DNA of 64,000 nucleotides from Thalassia testudinum. Taxonomy: Eukaryota; Streptophyta; Magnoliopsida; Alismatales; Hydrocharitaceae. The stretch spans positions 32,168,501-32,232,500 of the forward strand of contig JAZHRO010000026.1 of the NCBI GenBank assembly GCA_037157565.1, read 5' to 3'. Below the pieces are notes generated by a model. It was not told the origin of the DNA. It ran no database searches and saw nothing but the letters and a program-made list of their open reading frames with translations. Numbering within the stretch: the first letter of the stretch is position 1; each line of letters starts with the position of its first letter. The position numbers and the translations under genes are program-made. This document shows, piece after piece, positions 54,305-64,000 of this stretch.

Positions 54305-56983
54305 TGTAACGACCCGGTTCCCGAGTCCCTACGAGACACGAGAACCGGACCGACTCGACTAATCCCAAGACCTAGTCGTCCAACGAGGAAGTAACCAAAA
54401 GACAGTAAAATAAACCACATTCAGCATGAATATAACTAACAGTAAGAAAGTACAGCAGTAAGGAAAGAAACTACTACAGTAGGTACCACCACAACAGCAA
54501 AACAACATTTATCATATAACAAGAACTGCAGGTAAAGAAAGTACAGTGGAAACAAAAAAAAAAGCTACTCACTAAAACAGAAACAAAAGAGGTACAAGGA
54601 CTGTGGTAAACTCTACTGGACCCTACTTGGCCCAGCGTCCTCTGCAGCCGCCGACCCTGGTTGCTCAACACCTGGTCCTGAAAAAGGTAACGAGTGTAAC
54701 ACGTCAGCAAAACGCTGAGTAGAGTGGCAAACTAACTAAAGGCAACAGTAGAGTGTACAGTAGCTGTTATGTTCTATTACTTCCTTTATTCACATCTTTC
54801 AATTTTTCTCACTATTTCATTTATTTCTCAGATCCTTTACTTGATCTCGAATGTCCTCGTGGGAACGATCTTGATTGCAGTCTTTTCCAAAAGTAGAAGT
54901 AGCACGTGGTGCTCTCCTGGCCGAGAGAGTCCCCCGTGGTGATCCTACCCTCAGTCAACCACCCCAAGGTCACTGACAGACGTAACGGTGACTACGGCAC
55001 GCGCGATAAACGCACAGGTAGCTAGCCCGCACTGGCACGCGGTCAGTCGTTTCCGTTAACGGGTGCGCCCAAAGCACAGCACGGAACCAGGGCAGAGCCC
55101 TCTCAGTAACAGGGGTCCAACCCCTCCACAGTAACCAAACCGGGGCCTTGCCCCTCCACAGTCCGCGCACCCTCGCCTGACTACCCTGGTTTGCCCTAGT
55201 GGGCCTAACAAGTCGGTGAAGGAGGCTAGCAGAACCCCGGGGCCCGTGGGGTAGCTAGCACTCTCCTAACACTACTAGCTCTCCTCGGTACTACGTACAC
55301 GAGGGCCAACAAGTCAGTACAGAGTGGCCAGTCCTAACCCCCGGGTCCCTGGGGTGGCTAGCTCAGCTCTGCACTAAATAGGGGGACAACCGCTCTCCTT
55401 GGTACTCCGTACTCAAGGGCCAGCTCACTTCCCCAATTCTATTCCATTCGCTTTCCAGGAGTTCCGCTCCTACTTCCCCGTAGGGTTCCAGAACATCTTA
55501 TGTCTTACTTTCCAGTTTCACGTTCTTACCAACCATGATCCCAATCATGTTTCTTTATTCATAACAAGCAGCTGTGAATTCAATTTACAGGCAGCTTCAT
55601 ATATTCCTTTCCATTTTTCCAAGACTGCATTATTATATATTCCACTAGTTTTTCCATCCTAGGATTCATGCCATATCCTAGGGTCTATCATACAATCTAG
55701 TTTTCCGGTCCTAGGATTCATGCAACACCTAGGAACTATCATTCCATATATTTCTCATTCCTAGGATTCATGCAATGTCCTAGGTTCTAGTTATGGTTCC
55801 ATACTTTAACAAATTTTATTAATACTTAAAGCCACTCTACCAGGTACAACGGGAGTAATGGGGGCGTGATCGGGAATCCCGCGTGCCTCCGCGACTCTCA
55901 AGACTGCAACTGAACGAGGTCCTATCACAAGGATCAAACACAAGGAGTGTCTCAAAATAGTGTATAGCTACTGTAGACGGGTAGAGGAATTAATTCTGAA
56001 AAGAACGCAACTCGAATCACGGAAAACGGAGCCCGAACGGGCCCTAAACGGGTCGAAAAAGACGATACTGTGCAAAATCAGACGTCTGGAACTCCTTCCA
56101 GACGTCTTAAACGGTGGATCAGAGAATTACCTGTTCAGCGTGGTTTCCCAGACGTCCAGAAGTCTGCGGGGACGTCTGGCCTAGATCCCAGACGTCCGAT
56201 GGTCCATACGGACGTTTGTAGGTCACTCCCGCCGTCTGGCACAACTTCCAGACGTCTGATTCGCAAAGGATGGCGAATCAGCGAACCTGCGCATAGCCAA
56301 CCCCCCCTCCCTCAGTACGGTCAGTCGACAAGAAGGAAGAAGAAGGCGGAAAACTCACCTTTCAGACGTCTGTATGATCTTACAGACGTCGACCTTGCCG
56401 TCTGGCTATCAACCCAGACGTCTGATTCTGGAAATTTTTCCAGAATCAGGACCCTGCTCGGCCTCCGCTGGCGACGCCGCCCGCGTCGCACCTCGCGCTC
56501 CTGCTGCTCAGACCGCAGCAGGTCCCTCTCCGCGTCGCTCCGCGCCCCCTGCACCCTCCACAGGCTGGCCAAGCCGCTCCGGCGAGCTCGCCCTCACGGC
56601 AGAGCTCCGCCCTCGCACACCGCACCTCCGCGCTCACTGCGGCCGCCGCTGCCGCCCTCGCGTCCGCTCGCTCTCGCACACAGGAAGGAGAAGAAGGAGG
56701 GGAGGCGTGGCCCTTTTAAGGCCGCACGAGGAGGAGAGAGGGGGTGGCAAGCCGCCTGCAGCCGCAGAGAGAGAGAGGGAAAAAGAGAGAGAGAGAGGAA
56801 TCGCGGGTCTGCGCGCACAGGCGCGCAGACGACTCTCCCGTGCGAAAATAACTATTTTCCAGACGTCTAGAAACGATCCCAGACGTCTGTTCAGACGTCT
56901 GGATGTGATCCCAGACGTCTTGACCGACGTCTGGGCCTCCTCCCAGACGTCTTAAAAGACGTCTGGGGCACGCATTCGTTACA
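54305..56983 (-). repeat. 5' LTR of element B
   Basis: 2679 bp, almost identical to 46607-49287. Differences include a 2-bp GA indel near 56770 and a changed palindrome near 56920 (CTTGACCGACG instead of CTTAAAAGACG). Open frames at 56070-56955 mirror those in the other LTR. Confidence 0.93.
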
Positions 56984-58582
56984 TAGAGTAACAAGAGTCG
57001 GTGTAGAGGGTCATTCCTAACCCCTGGTCTCAACCTAAGGGTGGCTAGCTCCTCCCTACACTAAAGTGACGGTAGCTCTCCTCAGTATTGCGTACACGAG
57101 GGCCAACTCACTTTCCATGCAAAAGGGACAGTTGCTGTCCTCGGTACCGTGTACTCGAGGGCCAGCTCACTTCCCTCCTATATACGATATTTGTTCCGTA
57201 TACATGAGTTCCTCTTCTAGTTCCCCGTAGGGTTCGTGTATTGTATTCATTTCATTTCATTTCACGACATGCATATCTCGTTGTTCACATCTCAATTCTT
57301 AACCATACAACAGGCAGCTCATGATTTAAAAACTGAAAGTAGCATCACATCACTTAACTATTCCTTTGCTAGCATTAAGGGTTCTAACATGCATATCAGA
57401 ATAGACCATGTGGCTCAAGCAATGTTCATTCACTCAATTCTGCCTTAGGGTTTACTTCATATCATAGGGTTCAATCAATTCATTCTAAGATATCATACAC
57501 TTGATTAATTAATTCATAATATTGAGATAAGCCACTCTACCGGGATACACAGGTGGAATGGGGGCTCGAATTGCAGATCTCGTCATTTTCGTGGGCCCCG
57601 TATACTCTACTGGATGAAGACCTTTATAATTGACAAAGTCACATCAAACGAGTTCAAATAGTATATGAGTGACATAAACACGTAGAAAACTCCGAACTAA
57701 AACCAACGATACTTCGTTTGTGCAAAACCGACTCCGTTTGGGCCCCAAACAGGCCAAAAACGTGTACTCTGGCTAAAATTAGACGTCAGGGACTAGATCC
57801 AGATGTCTTAAACAACAACAAAGACTCACCTTACTTTCCTGTGGCTTTCTCAGACATCTAAACCCCTTCGCAGCCGTCTGAGGGAGATCCCAGACGTCCG
57901 ACACTCATTCCGGTCGTCTGGGAGTGCAGTCAAACGTCTGACACTATCTCCAGGCGTCCTAAAGCACCTCGAAGGGTGCGCCACGTGCCTTTCCAATGTC
58001 CTGTACATGCGCATGAGCGCGGGTAAAAACCACGACACGTAAAGAAATTACATACGTGCATGCAGGCGTGTACAAAAGCACATGCCTCGGCACTCTGCAT
58101 GCTGTCAGGTGTCTGGCGCCAGCTTCGAACATCCTGAGGCTCCTCCAGACGTCTAGATAGCGTCCCAGATGTCTGATACTGTGGAAAAATGATTCCATAG
58201 AATGCCTTGCGAGCCTTCTCCCTGTGCGAACCTCCGCCCACAGGACCGCAGCTACTCCTCCAGCAACTACAAGAGGTCGCACCTCCTCTCCCGAGATCCT
58301 CCTCACACCCCCATCTCCTCCCCTCTCCCTCTCTCTACCGAGCTCCTCACTCTCCCTCTCCCACACTTCTTGCTCTCTCCTCCTCCGTCTCGAGCTCCTA
58401 AAATGACCTGCTACCCTTTTGGGTTGTTTAAGACATCTGGATTAGCCATCAGACGTCTGTCCAGACGTCTGAATGGAGGGTCAAACGTCTAAAAGTAAAA
58501 AAGAATTGTACCTTCTTTCCTTTCCGCACGAGCACACATGCACACACCTCTCTCTTTCCTCACCCCAAACCCTAACCTTTTC

Positions 58583-58592
58583 CTATTTAAAC
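58583..58592 (+). promoter_or_regulatory. TATA box of family-2 LTR
   Basis: CTATTTAAAC followed by ACCCCACACC, as in the copy at 12157. Confidence 0.5.
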
Positions 58593-60767
58593 CCCACACC
58601 CACACCTCCTCTCCCCACTCCACCAGTCACCACCTCCACCTTTCCCTCCTGCCAGCTGTCACCTTCCTCCCAGCCACCAGCGTGGTAAGGGGGAGAAGAG
58701 GAGAGACGGGATGCAGAGGAGGAGAGGAGAGCGAGAGCGTGGGATGAGCTTGAGGGGAGGAGCTCGCAAGGGAGTCGTGGGAGCTTGGAGGAGCTTATGC
58801 GGGAGGAGTCGAGTGCGCAAGGAGGAGCTCGCGAACGTGGGCTTCGCGGCCTCCTGAAGCTGCCGGCGTCGCAGCTGCGGGCAGCGTAGAGGGGTTCCGC
58901 GTGGAGAAGAAGGCTCGCAGATGTTCTGTGTACTGGATATTTTCTAGTATCAGACTCCTAAAGCACATCCCAGACATATGGAATAGCAGAAGGACATCCG
59001 AAGCTAAAGCCGGACGACTGAAAGCACACTCAGTGCTAAGGTACGTGCTTTTTTGCGGTTTACGGCAATGCAAGCCTTATTGTAGGGATTTATCCAGCCT
59101 TATTTAGCTTTACGCATGTGTTCGCAAGAGCAGAGCATTGGAAAGGTGCGGGGTGCACCCTTCAAGGTGCTTTTAGATGTCTAGACACGTCGCCAGACAT
59201 CTGATCGTACCTCCAGACAACCGGAAGGAGAGTCCGACGTCTGGAACTCACCTCAGACAATTGTGGAAGGGTCCGGACATCCGAGGTAGCCGCAAGAAAC
59301 CCAGGGTGAGTATTGACATCTTTTAAGACTTCTGGGATTAGACCCAGACGTCTGATTTTGGACAGTGTGAGTGTTTTTGGCCCGTTTAAGGCCCAAATAG
59401 AATCGGATTTCTGCAAACAAAGTATCGTTGTCATTCGCTTGAGTTTCTCTACGAGTTTGTGCCACTTGTATACGGTTTTGGACTCGTTTGATGTGGATGG
59501 TCAATTGTATAGGTCTCCAGCCAGTTGAGTATGCGAGAGCCGCGGAGGCGATGGGATCTATGATCTAAGCCCCCATTCCTCCCATGTTATGATCAAATAA
59601 TTGAACTGCATGCTTAGAATAACTTGAATGAACCCTAGGATGAGAATGAACCCTAGGGCAGGAATAGATGAATATGGTTAAGCTATACTGTAAACTTGAG
59701 ATACATGTAGAACCCTAGGATGAGAATGAACCCTAGGGCAGGAACAAATGAGTATGGTTGAGCTACACTATTTATTGAGATGCCTGTAAAACTTTAAATG
59801 TACTGGTCATTTAATATGATGCCTTGTTAGTTAGAAAATCACGAGCTGCCTGTTTCAAGAATGGAAATGGAAATGTAAATAGAGAAATCTGAAAGTTTGG
59901 AATACAAAACGAAAGGAATACCTGCATGAACTCTACGGGAAATTAGTAGGAAAACTCTTGTAGACAGGAAGTGAGCTAGCCCTTGTGTATGCGGTACCAA
60001 GGAGAGCCACTGTCCCTTTAGTGTAGAGGGGTACTGGCCGCCCGTTGGGTTGAGCCCCGGGGTCAGGCCTAGACACACTACACCGACTCTGTTTGGCCCT
60101 CGTGTACATGGTATTGAGGTGAGCTACTTAGTGTAGGGAAGGAGCTAGCCGCCCTAGGGGGCCCGAGGTTAGGACTAGCTACCCTACACCGACTCTTGTT
60201 AGGCCCACTAGGCAAACCGAGATAGTCGGATGAAAGTACGCTGACTGTGGAGGGGCGAGACCCCTATTCTGTTCTGTTCTAAGAATTCAAGGCCCTGTAC
60301 TATTCCATGTTGTACCTTTAGGCGTACCCGTTAGCGGAAACGACTGATCGCGTGCCAGTGCGGGATAGCTCCTGTGCATTTATTACGCTTGCCGTAGTCA
60401 CCGCTACGTCGTGACCGTGACCTCGGGGTGGTTGACTGGGTGTAGGATTACCATAGGGGACTCTCCCGACCAGGAGAGCACCACGTGTACCTCCTACATC
60501 ATGGAAAAGACTGCAATCAAGATCGTTCCCGTGAGGAACAGGCCAGATCAAGAAATGTTTTAAGTGAATAAAGGAACAACGAATTAGAAGTACTTGGTTA
60601 AACTAAATGAAAATGGATAGTTACTTAATTGCATTAAATTATAACTTGTCTCAATTACATATAAATGGCTAAATTACCACTCTACTCAATGTCCGCTGAC
60701 TCCGGAAATTTTATAACCTTGACCAGGTCAGGGAGTTGAGTAGCCAGCATCATCGACTGCAGAGGGA

Positions 60768-62925
60768 TGATTGCACAGTAAGTTACGCCAATAAATATGT
60801 CATCTTATGTTATTTCCTAGCATTACCCATGCATTTTATGTAGCCATACTTGCATTTGTAAATATTTACTTGCATGCATTTATAAAGAGGGGAAGAGAGT
60901 GAGAATAAATGGCCATTCAATCCACTTCTATAATTAACATTTTCATTGTGTGTTGCATTGTAGTTTCACCATTTTCATTTTCTTACTCCACAACTGTTGT
61001 GCACATCTCCTTGCACCCTACCCTGTTGCAGCATGGCGAGAGGCGTGCACTCCTTCTATAAAAGATCATGAACCCTCCCCTGCTGTGGCAACCGGCCTCC
61101 ACCCTCAGACACACAAATCGCCACCCCTCATACAACACACACAACACCACACACACCCACCGGCCACCCTCTCTCCCTCTCCCTCTCCATACACAGCACC
61201 TCTTCTCACAAGTTGAGAAGGGGTACACTATGTCCAGGAAAGAGTTCACAGTGGTCTCAAACCCCCACTGTGAGCTCCACCACCACCCAGCTTCGTCGTG
61301 AGCAGGTGGGCATGGTGGATTCGTGTTTGTTTTTTTATTTGCATATTTTTTTCTTTTTCATTTTTGTTTGTTGTTTCCTCTCCTCCGCCATTACTGCAGG
61401 GCTTCAAGCTCTGAAACTCGCGAGCCTAGCACCTCCCAACACCTCCGCGCACCCCCGAGCGCCACTACGTGCGCAAGCAAACCGCTCGGGCTCTCTTTTC
61501 GCGCACACGCGCGCTCCACAGCATCGTCTGGGTGCCGCACTGCCTCAGTCGGTTGCCTTCTCACCACGCGCGCTGTAGCGCACTATTCACACCTCTCTGC
61601 GCGAGACTGTAACCATCGGCTCATTTCTCACTTAGCCGGTGGCTCTGCGCTCTCTCTCCCCTGCACTACCGCCTCTAGCTGGTCGCCGCACCCACACGTC
61701 CGCATGCCCGCACGTCCCTCAGCACTGCACAGCCCTTGTGCGCTGCGTCTCACCCTCCCCACGCGTGCGCACGTTCACCATCACCTCTACGCCCACGTGC
61801 CTAAGCGCCTAAACGATGGTAGCTGACCCCAGACGGCTTAGTCGCTTCCGCCCTCTCACACACACAGCAAGCGCTCACCCTTACTCTCACTCTCTCATAC
61901 TCACACACACAGACACTCATGCAATCACACGCATACATACATATATATATATTCACACACTCTCATCCTCACATATATCTATATACATATATAAATATAT
62001 ATACATATTTATATATATATATAGATATATATATGCACATATACACACATATATATAGTTATAGATACATACATATACATATATACTCATATATCCACAT
62101 ATCCACATTCTCCCATACACACATTTACCTCATATCTACTACCCACATACCCGTGCACTCACCCCTTCACCACGCATCGTATCATGGGAACATTCGCACC
62201 AGTTGTTGATATTTCCCGATACTCGTGCAAAGCAAGCGCTTCCACCCACACTCACACACATCCGGTCCACACTCCACGCGACACTTAGTCTTGTTGGTTG
62301 CGTCTTGTTAAACGTGGATCAACTTGACACCGTGCTACATTCCATCTCCATTTCCACCTCCACCCCTATCTATATAATATATAACTATACATATATATAC
62401 ATATATATATACTAAGCTAAGTATTTCTTTTCATTTCTTTCCTTGTAATTTATTTTGCTTTCATTTGTCTTTTATTTCTTGCTATTAAAAAGACCAAACA
62501 AAAAAGTATAAAAGAGAAAAGATAATTCTTGTCTTGCAGGTACTCAATCTTGTGAGTAACAAGATCGATTTTGGAACCCTAAGTTGGCTTCAAGCCAAGA
62601 ACCATTTGGCTCAAGGCCAAGGACTTCATTTTTGAGGGTGTGCCTTAAGAACAACATTATCACAAAAATATCTTAAAAGTAGAAAAACCAAAAGCATAAT
62701 AAATGCAAGCAAGAGATACGTTTTAGGAAAGGCGTAGAAACTCCTTGATCTCTTAATCCCCACCTCCCTAAGATCGACCTTGGGCCTAAAAGTGACCAAA
62801 ATAAAATCAAGTAGGCCAGGTTAAAAATTTTATGAAACTGGTGTAGACTCAATTTAGGTTAACTCACTATACTAATTTCAACGATAGTATCACCATATTA
62901 ATAAGACCTATTCGAGTACGCATCA
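60768..62925 (+). mobile_element. Tat/Athila-like solo LTR
   Basis: It begins TGATTGCACAGTAAG and ends GTACGCATCA, with AGGGA perfectly duplicated (60763-60767 and 62926-62930). Length is 2158 bp. It shares GTTACGCC near the start and the CATCA end with the LTR at 12177. TCTATAAAAGATC near 61056 is a TATA box. GC-rich open frames (61213-61826) run through C/A-rich simple DNA and show no domain. Confidence 0.85.
61925..62110 (+). repeat. (TA)n/(CATA)n low-complexity tract
   Basis: ATATAT interrupted by CA, CACA and TCTA. Another short AT tract lies at 62375-62412. It sits inside the Tat-like LTR. Confidence 0.9.
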
Positions 62926-63264
62926 AGGGAGCTGGGTCCAGTCGAGCCTAGCCTTAGCTGTGTTTTCTTACTATTTCCTTAGCTTTTGTTATAGTAGTGA
63001 GTATTTTTGTTCTATATAATACTATTTCAGTTACTTTTCTGCTATACTTTTCTCTGTCGTAGTTGTGATGGCCTGTAATATCATAGACTTTTCGGTCTAT
63101 TCTTTTACTGTCTCTTATTTTCTTTCTACTTAGTTACATTACATATGTGGATGTGAATTATTTCCTGCTTTTGGTTATTTCTCGTTGGACGACCAGGTCT
63201 TGAGATTACTCGAGGCGAGCTGGTCACGGATCCTATAGGGATCTGGGATCAGGTCATAACAAGA

Positions 63265-63276
63265 TGGTATCAGAGC
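63265..63276 (+). other. Primer-binding site of family-2 element
   Basis: TGGTATCAGAGC, three bases after the LTR end. Complementary to initiator tRNA-Met, identical to the element B site. Confidence 0.88.
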
Positions 63277-63448
63277 AAGGTCGTCCTAAGAAATGAACCA
63301 ATTAGTTTGAAAACTGGTCACCCACATGCATGTAACTAGGATAGCCATCACAATGTATCGCTTTGATCCTGGCTTCGAGTCTTATCTCTTGATGTAATCT
63401 ATTATCATTAACAGTTCCTGCTCTTTTTCTTGTGTCTCCTTGTAGGAG

Positions 63449-64000
63449 ATGCCTCGTCAAGGAGTTACCAAGGCAGGCCGCGGACATGGCCGTGGGCGGG
63501 GTCGAAGGGGCGGATGTGCCGAACCTGAGGTACTAGCCGACCCACCTCTCCTTCCGGGCATTCAGGCCCAGGATCTCACCCAGATGATTCGAGATATCGT
63601 ATGGGAGGAGCTCCAGCAGCCTCCTCAGCCACCCCTTCCTGAGGACATGGAGGGAGAGTCCTCCGTGGGGCAGGGGAACTGCCACAGCGTCATACGAGCT
63701 GAAAGGGGAGGGGGTGATCCTCCACCACCCCCACCACCCTTAGACACTTCTGAGCACGAGCCCTCCTTACCTAGAGGCGTACCTGTTCCCTCGTTGCAGC
63801 TCCACCACGAGCTTTCGGCTAGTTCCAGAAGCTGAAGCCCCCCTCCTTCAAGGGGGATGAGAGCTCGTCTGAGGCAAAGGACTGGCTGAAGCAGATAGAG
63901 AAGGTGTTTGACACCCTCCGCCCTCCTCCAGAGTGCCACGTGGCCTTTGCCACATACCAGCTGGAGAGCGTAGCCCATAGGTGTTGGAGGGCAGTCAGAG
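63449..64000 (+). pseudogene. gag of family-2 element, partial and frameshifted
   Basis: The start ATG follows TGTAGGAG and gives MPRQGVTKAGRGHGRGRGRR, then IQAQDLTQMIRDIVWEEL, as in family-1 gag. A Pro-rich linker leads to LHHELS, where the frame is lost near 63825. In the next frame the capsid domain continues with KLKPPSFKGDES and CHVAFATYQLESVAHRCWRAV to the window edge. So the copy is broken by an indel, and its zinc knuckle and pol lie beyond the window. Confidence 0.85.

Larger units (their letters stand above)
46607..56983 (-). mobile_element. Element B: near-complete Tekay-like chromovirus (gypsy family 1)
   Basis: Two LTRs (46607-49287 and 54305-56983) flank 5017 bp holding gag, protease, RT, RNase H, integrase and chromodomain on the minus strand. 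TAGAG is duplicated exactly at 46602-46606 and 56984-56988. The LTRs differ at only about 25 sites by eye, near 99% identity, so insertion is recent. Despite this, gag and pol carry frameshifts, stops and a catalytic substitution. Confidence 0.95.
45623..58398 (-). mobile_element. Gypsy family-2 LTR interrupted by element B and cut by a plus-strand element
   Basis: It starts TGTTACGATCC (45623), the reverse complement of the family-2 LTR 3' end. Family blocks follow on the minus strand at 45623-46606 and again at 56989-58398: the hairpin GTACACGGTACC type near 57140, the ACGTCT array at 57780-58190 and 58430-58490, and a GA-rich leader. Copia pol lies on its left, so it is a solo or 3' LTR. 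Its own 5' end is not in the window, since the plus-strand LTR starts at 58399. Confidence 0.8.
58399..63261 (+). mobile_element. 5' LTR of a family-2 gypsy element that leaves the window
   Basis: It starts TAAAATGACC (family consensus TGAAATGACC, first G changed) and ends GGTCATAACA at 63261, directly before a PBS and gag. Without the Tat-like insertion it is about 2.7 kb, matching the 2555-bp solo copy. A TATA box lies at 58583. It sits inside the reverse-strand family-2 LTR, head to head. The predicted target duplication is GCTCC (58394-58398); the other side is not in the window. Confidence 0.82.

Noticed and set aside
61213..61826. Open frame of 167 codons in the Tat-like LTR
   Set aside because: C-rich low-complexity DNA inside a solo LTR, without a recognisable domain or matching copy.
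63265..63276. tRNA-like sequence TGGTATCAGAGC
   Set aside because: Only the 3' complement of initiator tRNA-Met is present, directly after an LTR end. It is a primer-binding site, not a tRNA gene.

Overview
This window looks like transposon-packed, probably heterochromatic, nuclear DNA of a flowering plant. The evidence is Ty3/gypsy chromoviruses of the Tekay/Del type with an integrase chromodomain, Ty1/copia pol remnants, plant L1-type LINEs with zf-RVT and RNase H tails, and primer-binding sites matching initiator tRNA-Met. The species cannot be named from the sequence, and I could not support any intact host gene.

Left part (1-32740). A Tat/Athila-like LTR tail, simple repeats and AT-rich DNA lead into a TTA-flanked MITE (4309-6506) that holds a 5'-truncated LINE (4637-6405). 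At 6914 a SIRE-like LTR fragment begins. A second LINE (7928-32617) sits inside it and is split into four pieces by later insertions: a copia solo LTR (10233-11298), a gypsy family-2 solo LTR (11975-26431), and a SIRE-like solo LTR (26824-31197). The family-2 LTR holds a Tat-like solo LTR (12177-23731), which in turn holds a complete family-1 gypsy element, element A (12866-22640). The SIRE-like LTR holds a reverse-strand family-1 solo LTR (27359-30047). Target-site duplications and resumption of the LINE reading across the junctions support this order.

Middle part (32741-45622). AT-rich DNA, a possible poly(A)-ended retrocopy, a family-2 solo LTR with perfect GGATC duplications (35787-38341), several partial copia LTRs, and an Ale-like copia element on the minus strand (44175-45622).

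Right part (45623-64000). The copia element is broken by a minus-strand family-2 LTR (from 45623). That LTR contains a nearly complete, young family-1 element, element B (46607-56983, TAGAG duplications, nearly identical LTRs, damaged ORFs). It is then interrupted by a plus-strand family-2 element that runs off the window (58399 onward: LTR, PBS and gag), whose LTR carries a Tat-like solo LTR (60768-62925, AGGGA duplications).

The most unusual signal is in the LTRs. Unrelated LTR families carry arrays of roughly 12-bp, mostly CpG-centred palindromes spaced at 20-21 bp. CAGACGTCTG-type arrays occur in gypsy families 1 and 2, in a SIRE-like copia LTR and in another copia LTR. Different palindromes (TTGGTCGACCAA/TTAATCGATTAA, CAACCGGTTG) appear at a similar cadence in other copies. 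I know of no description of this system; whether one exists needs a literature and database search.
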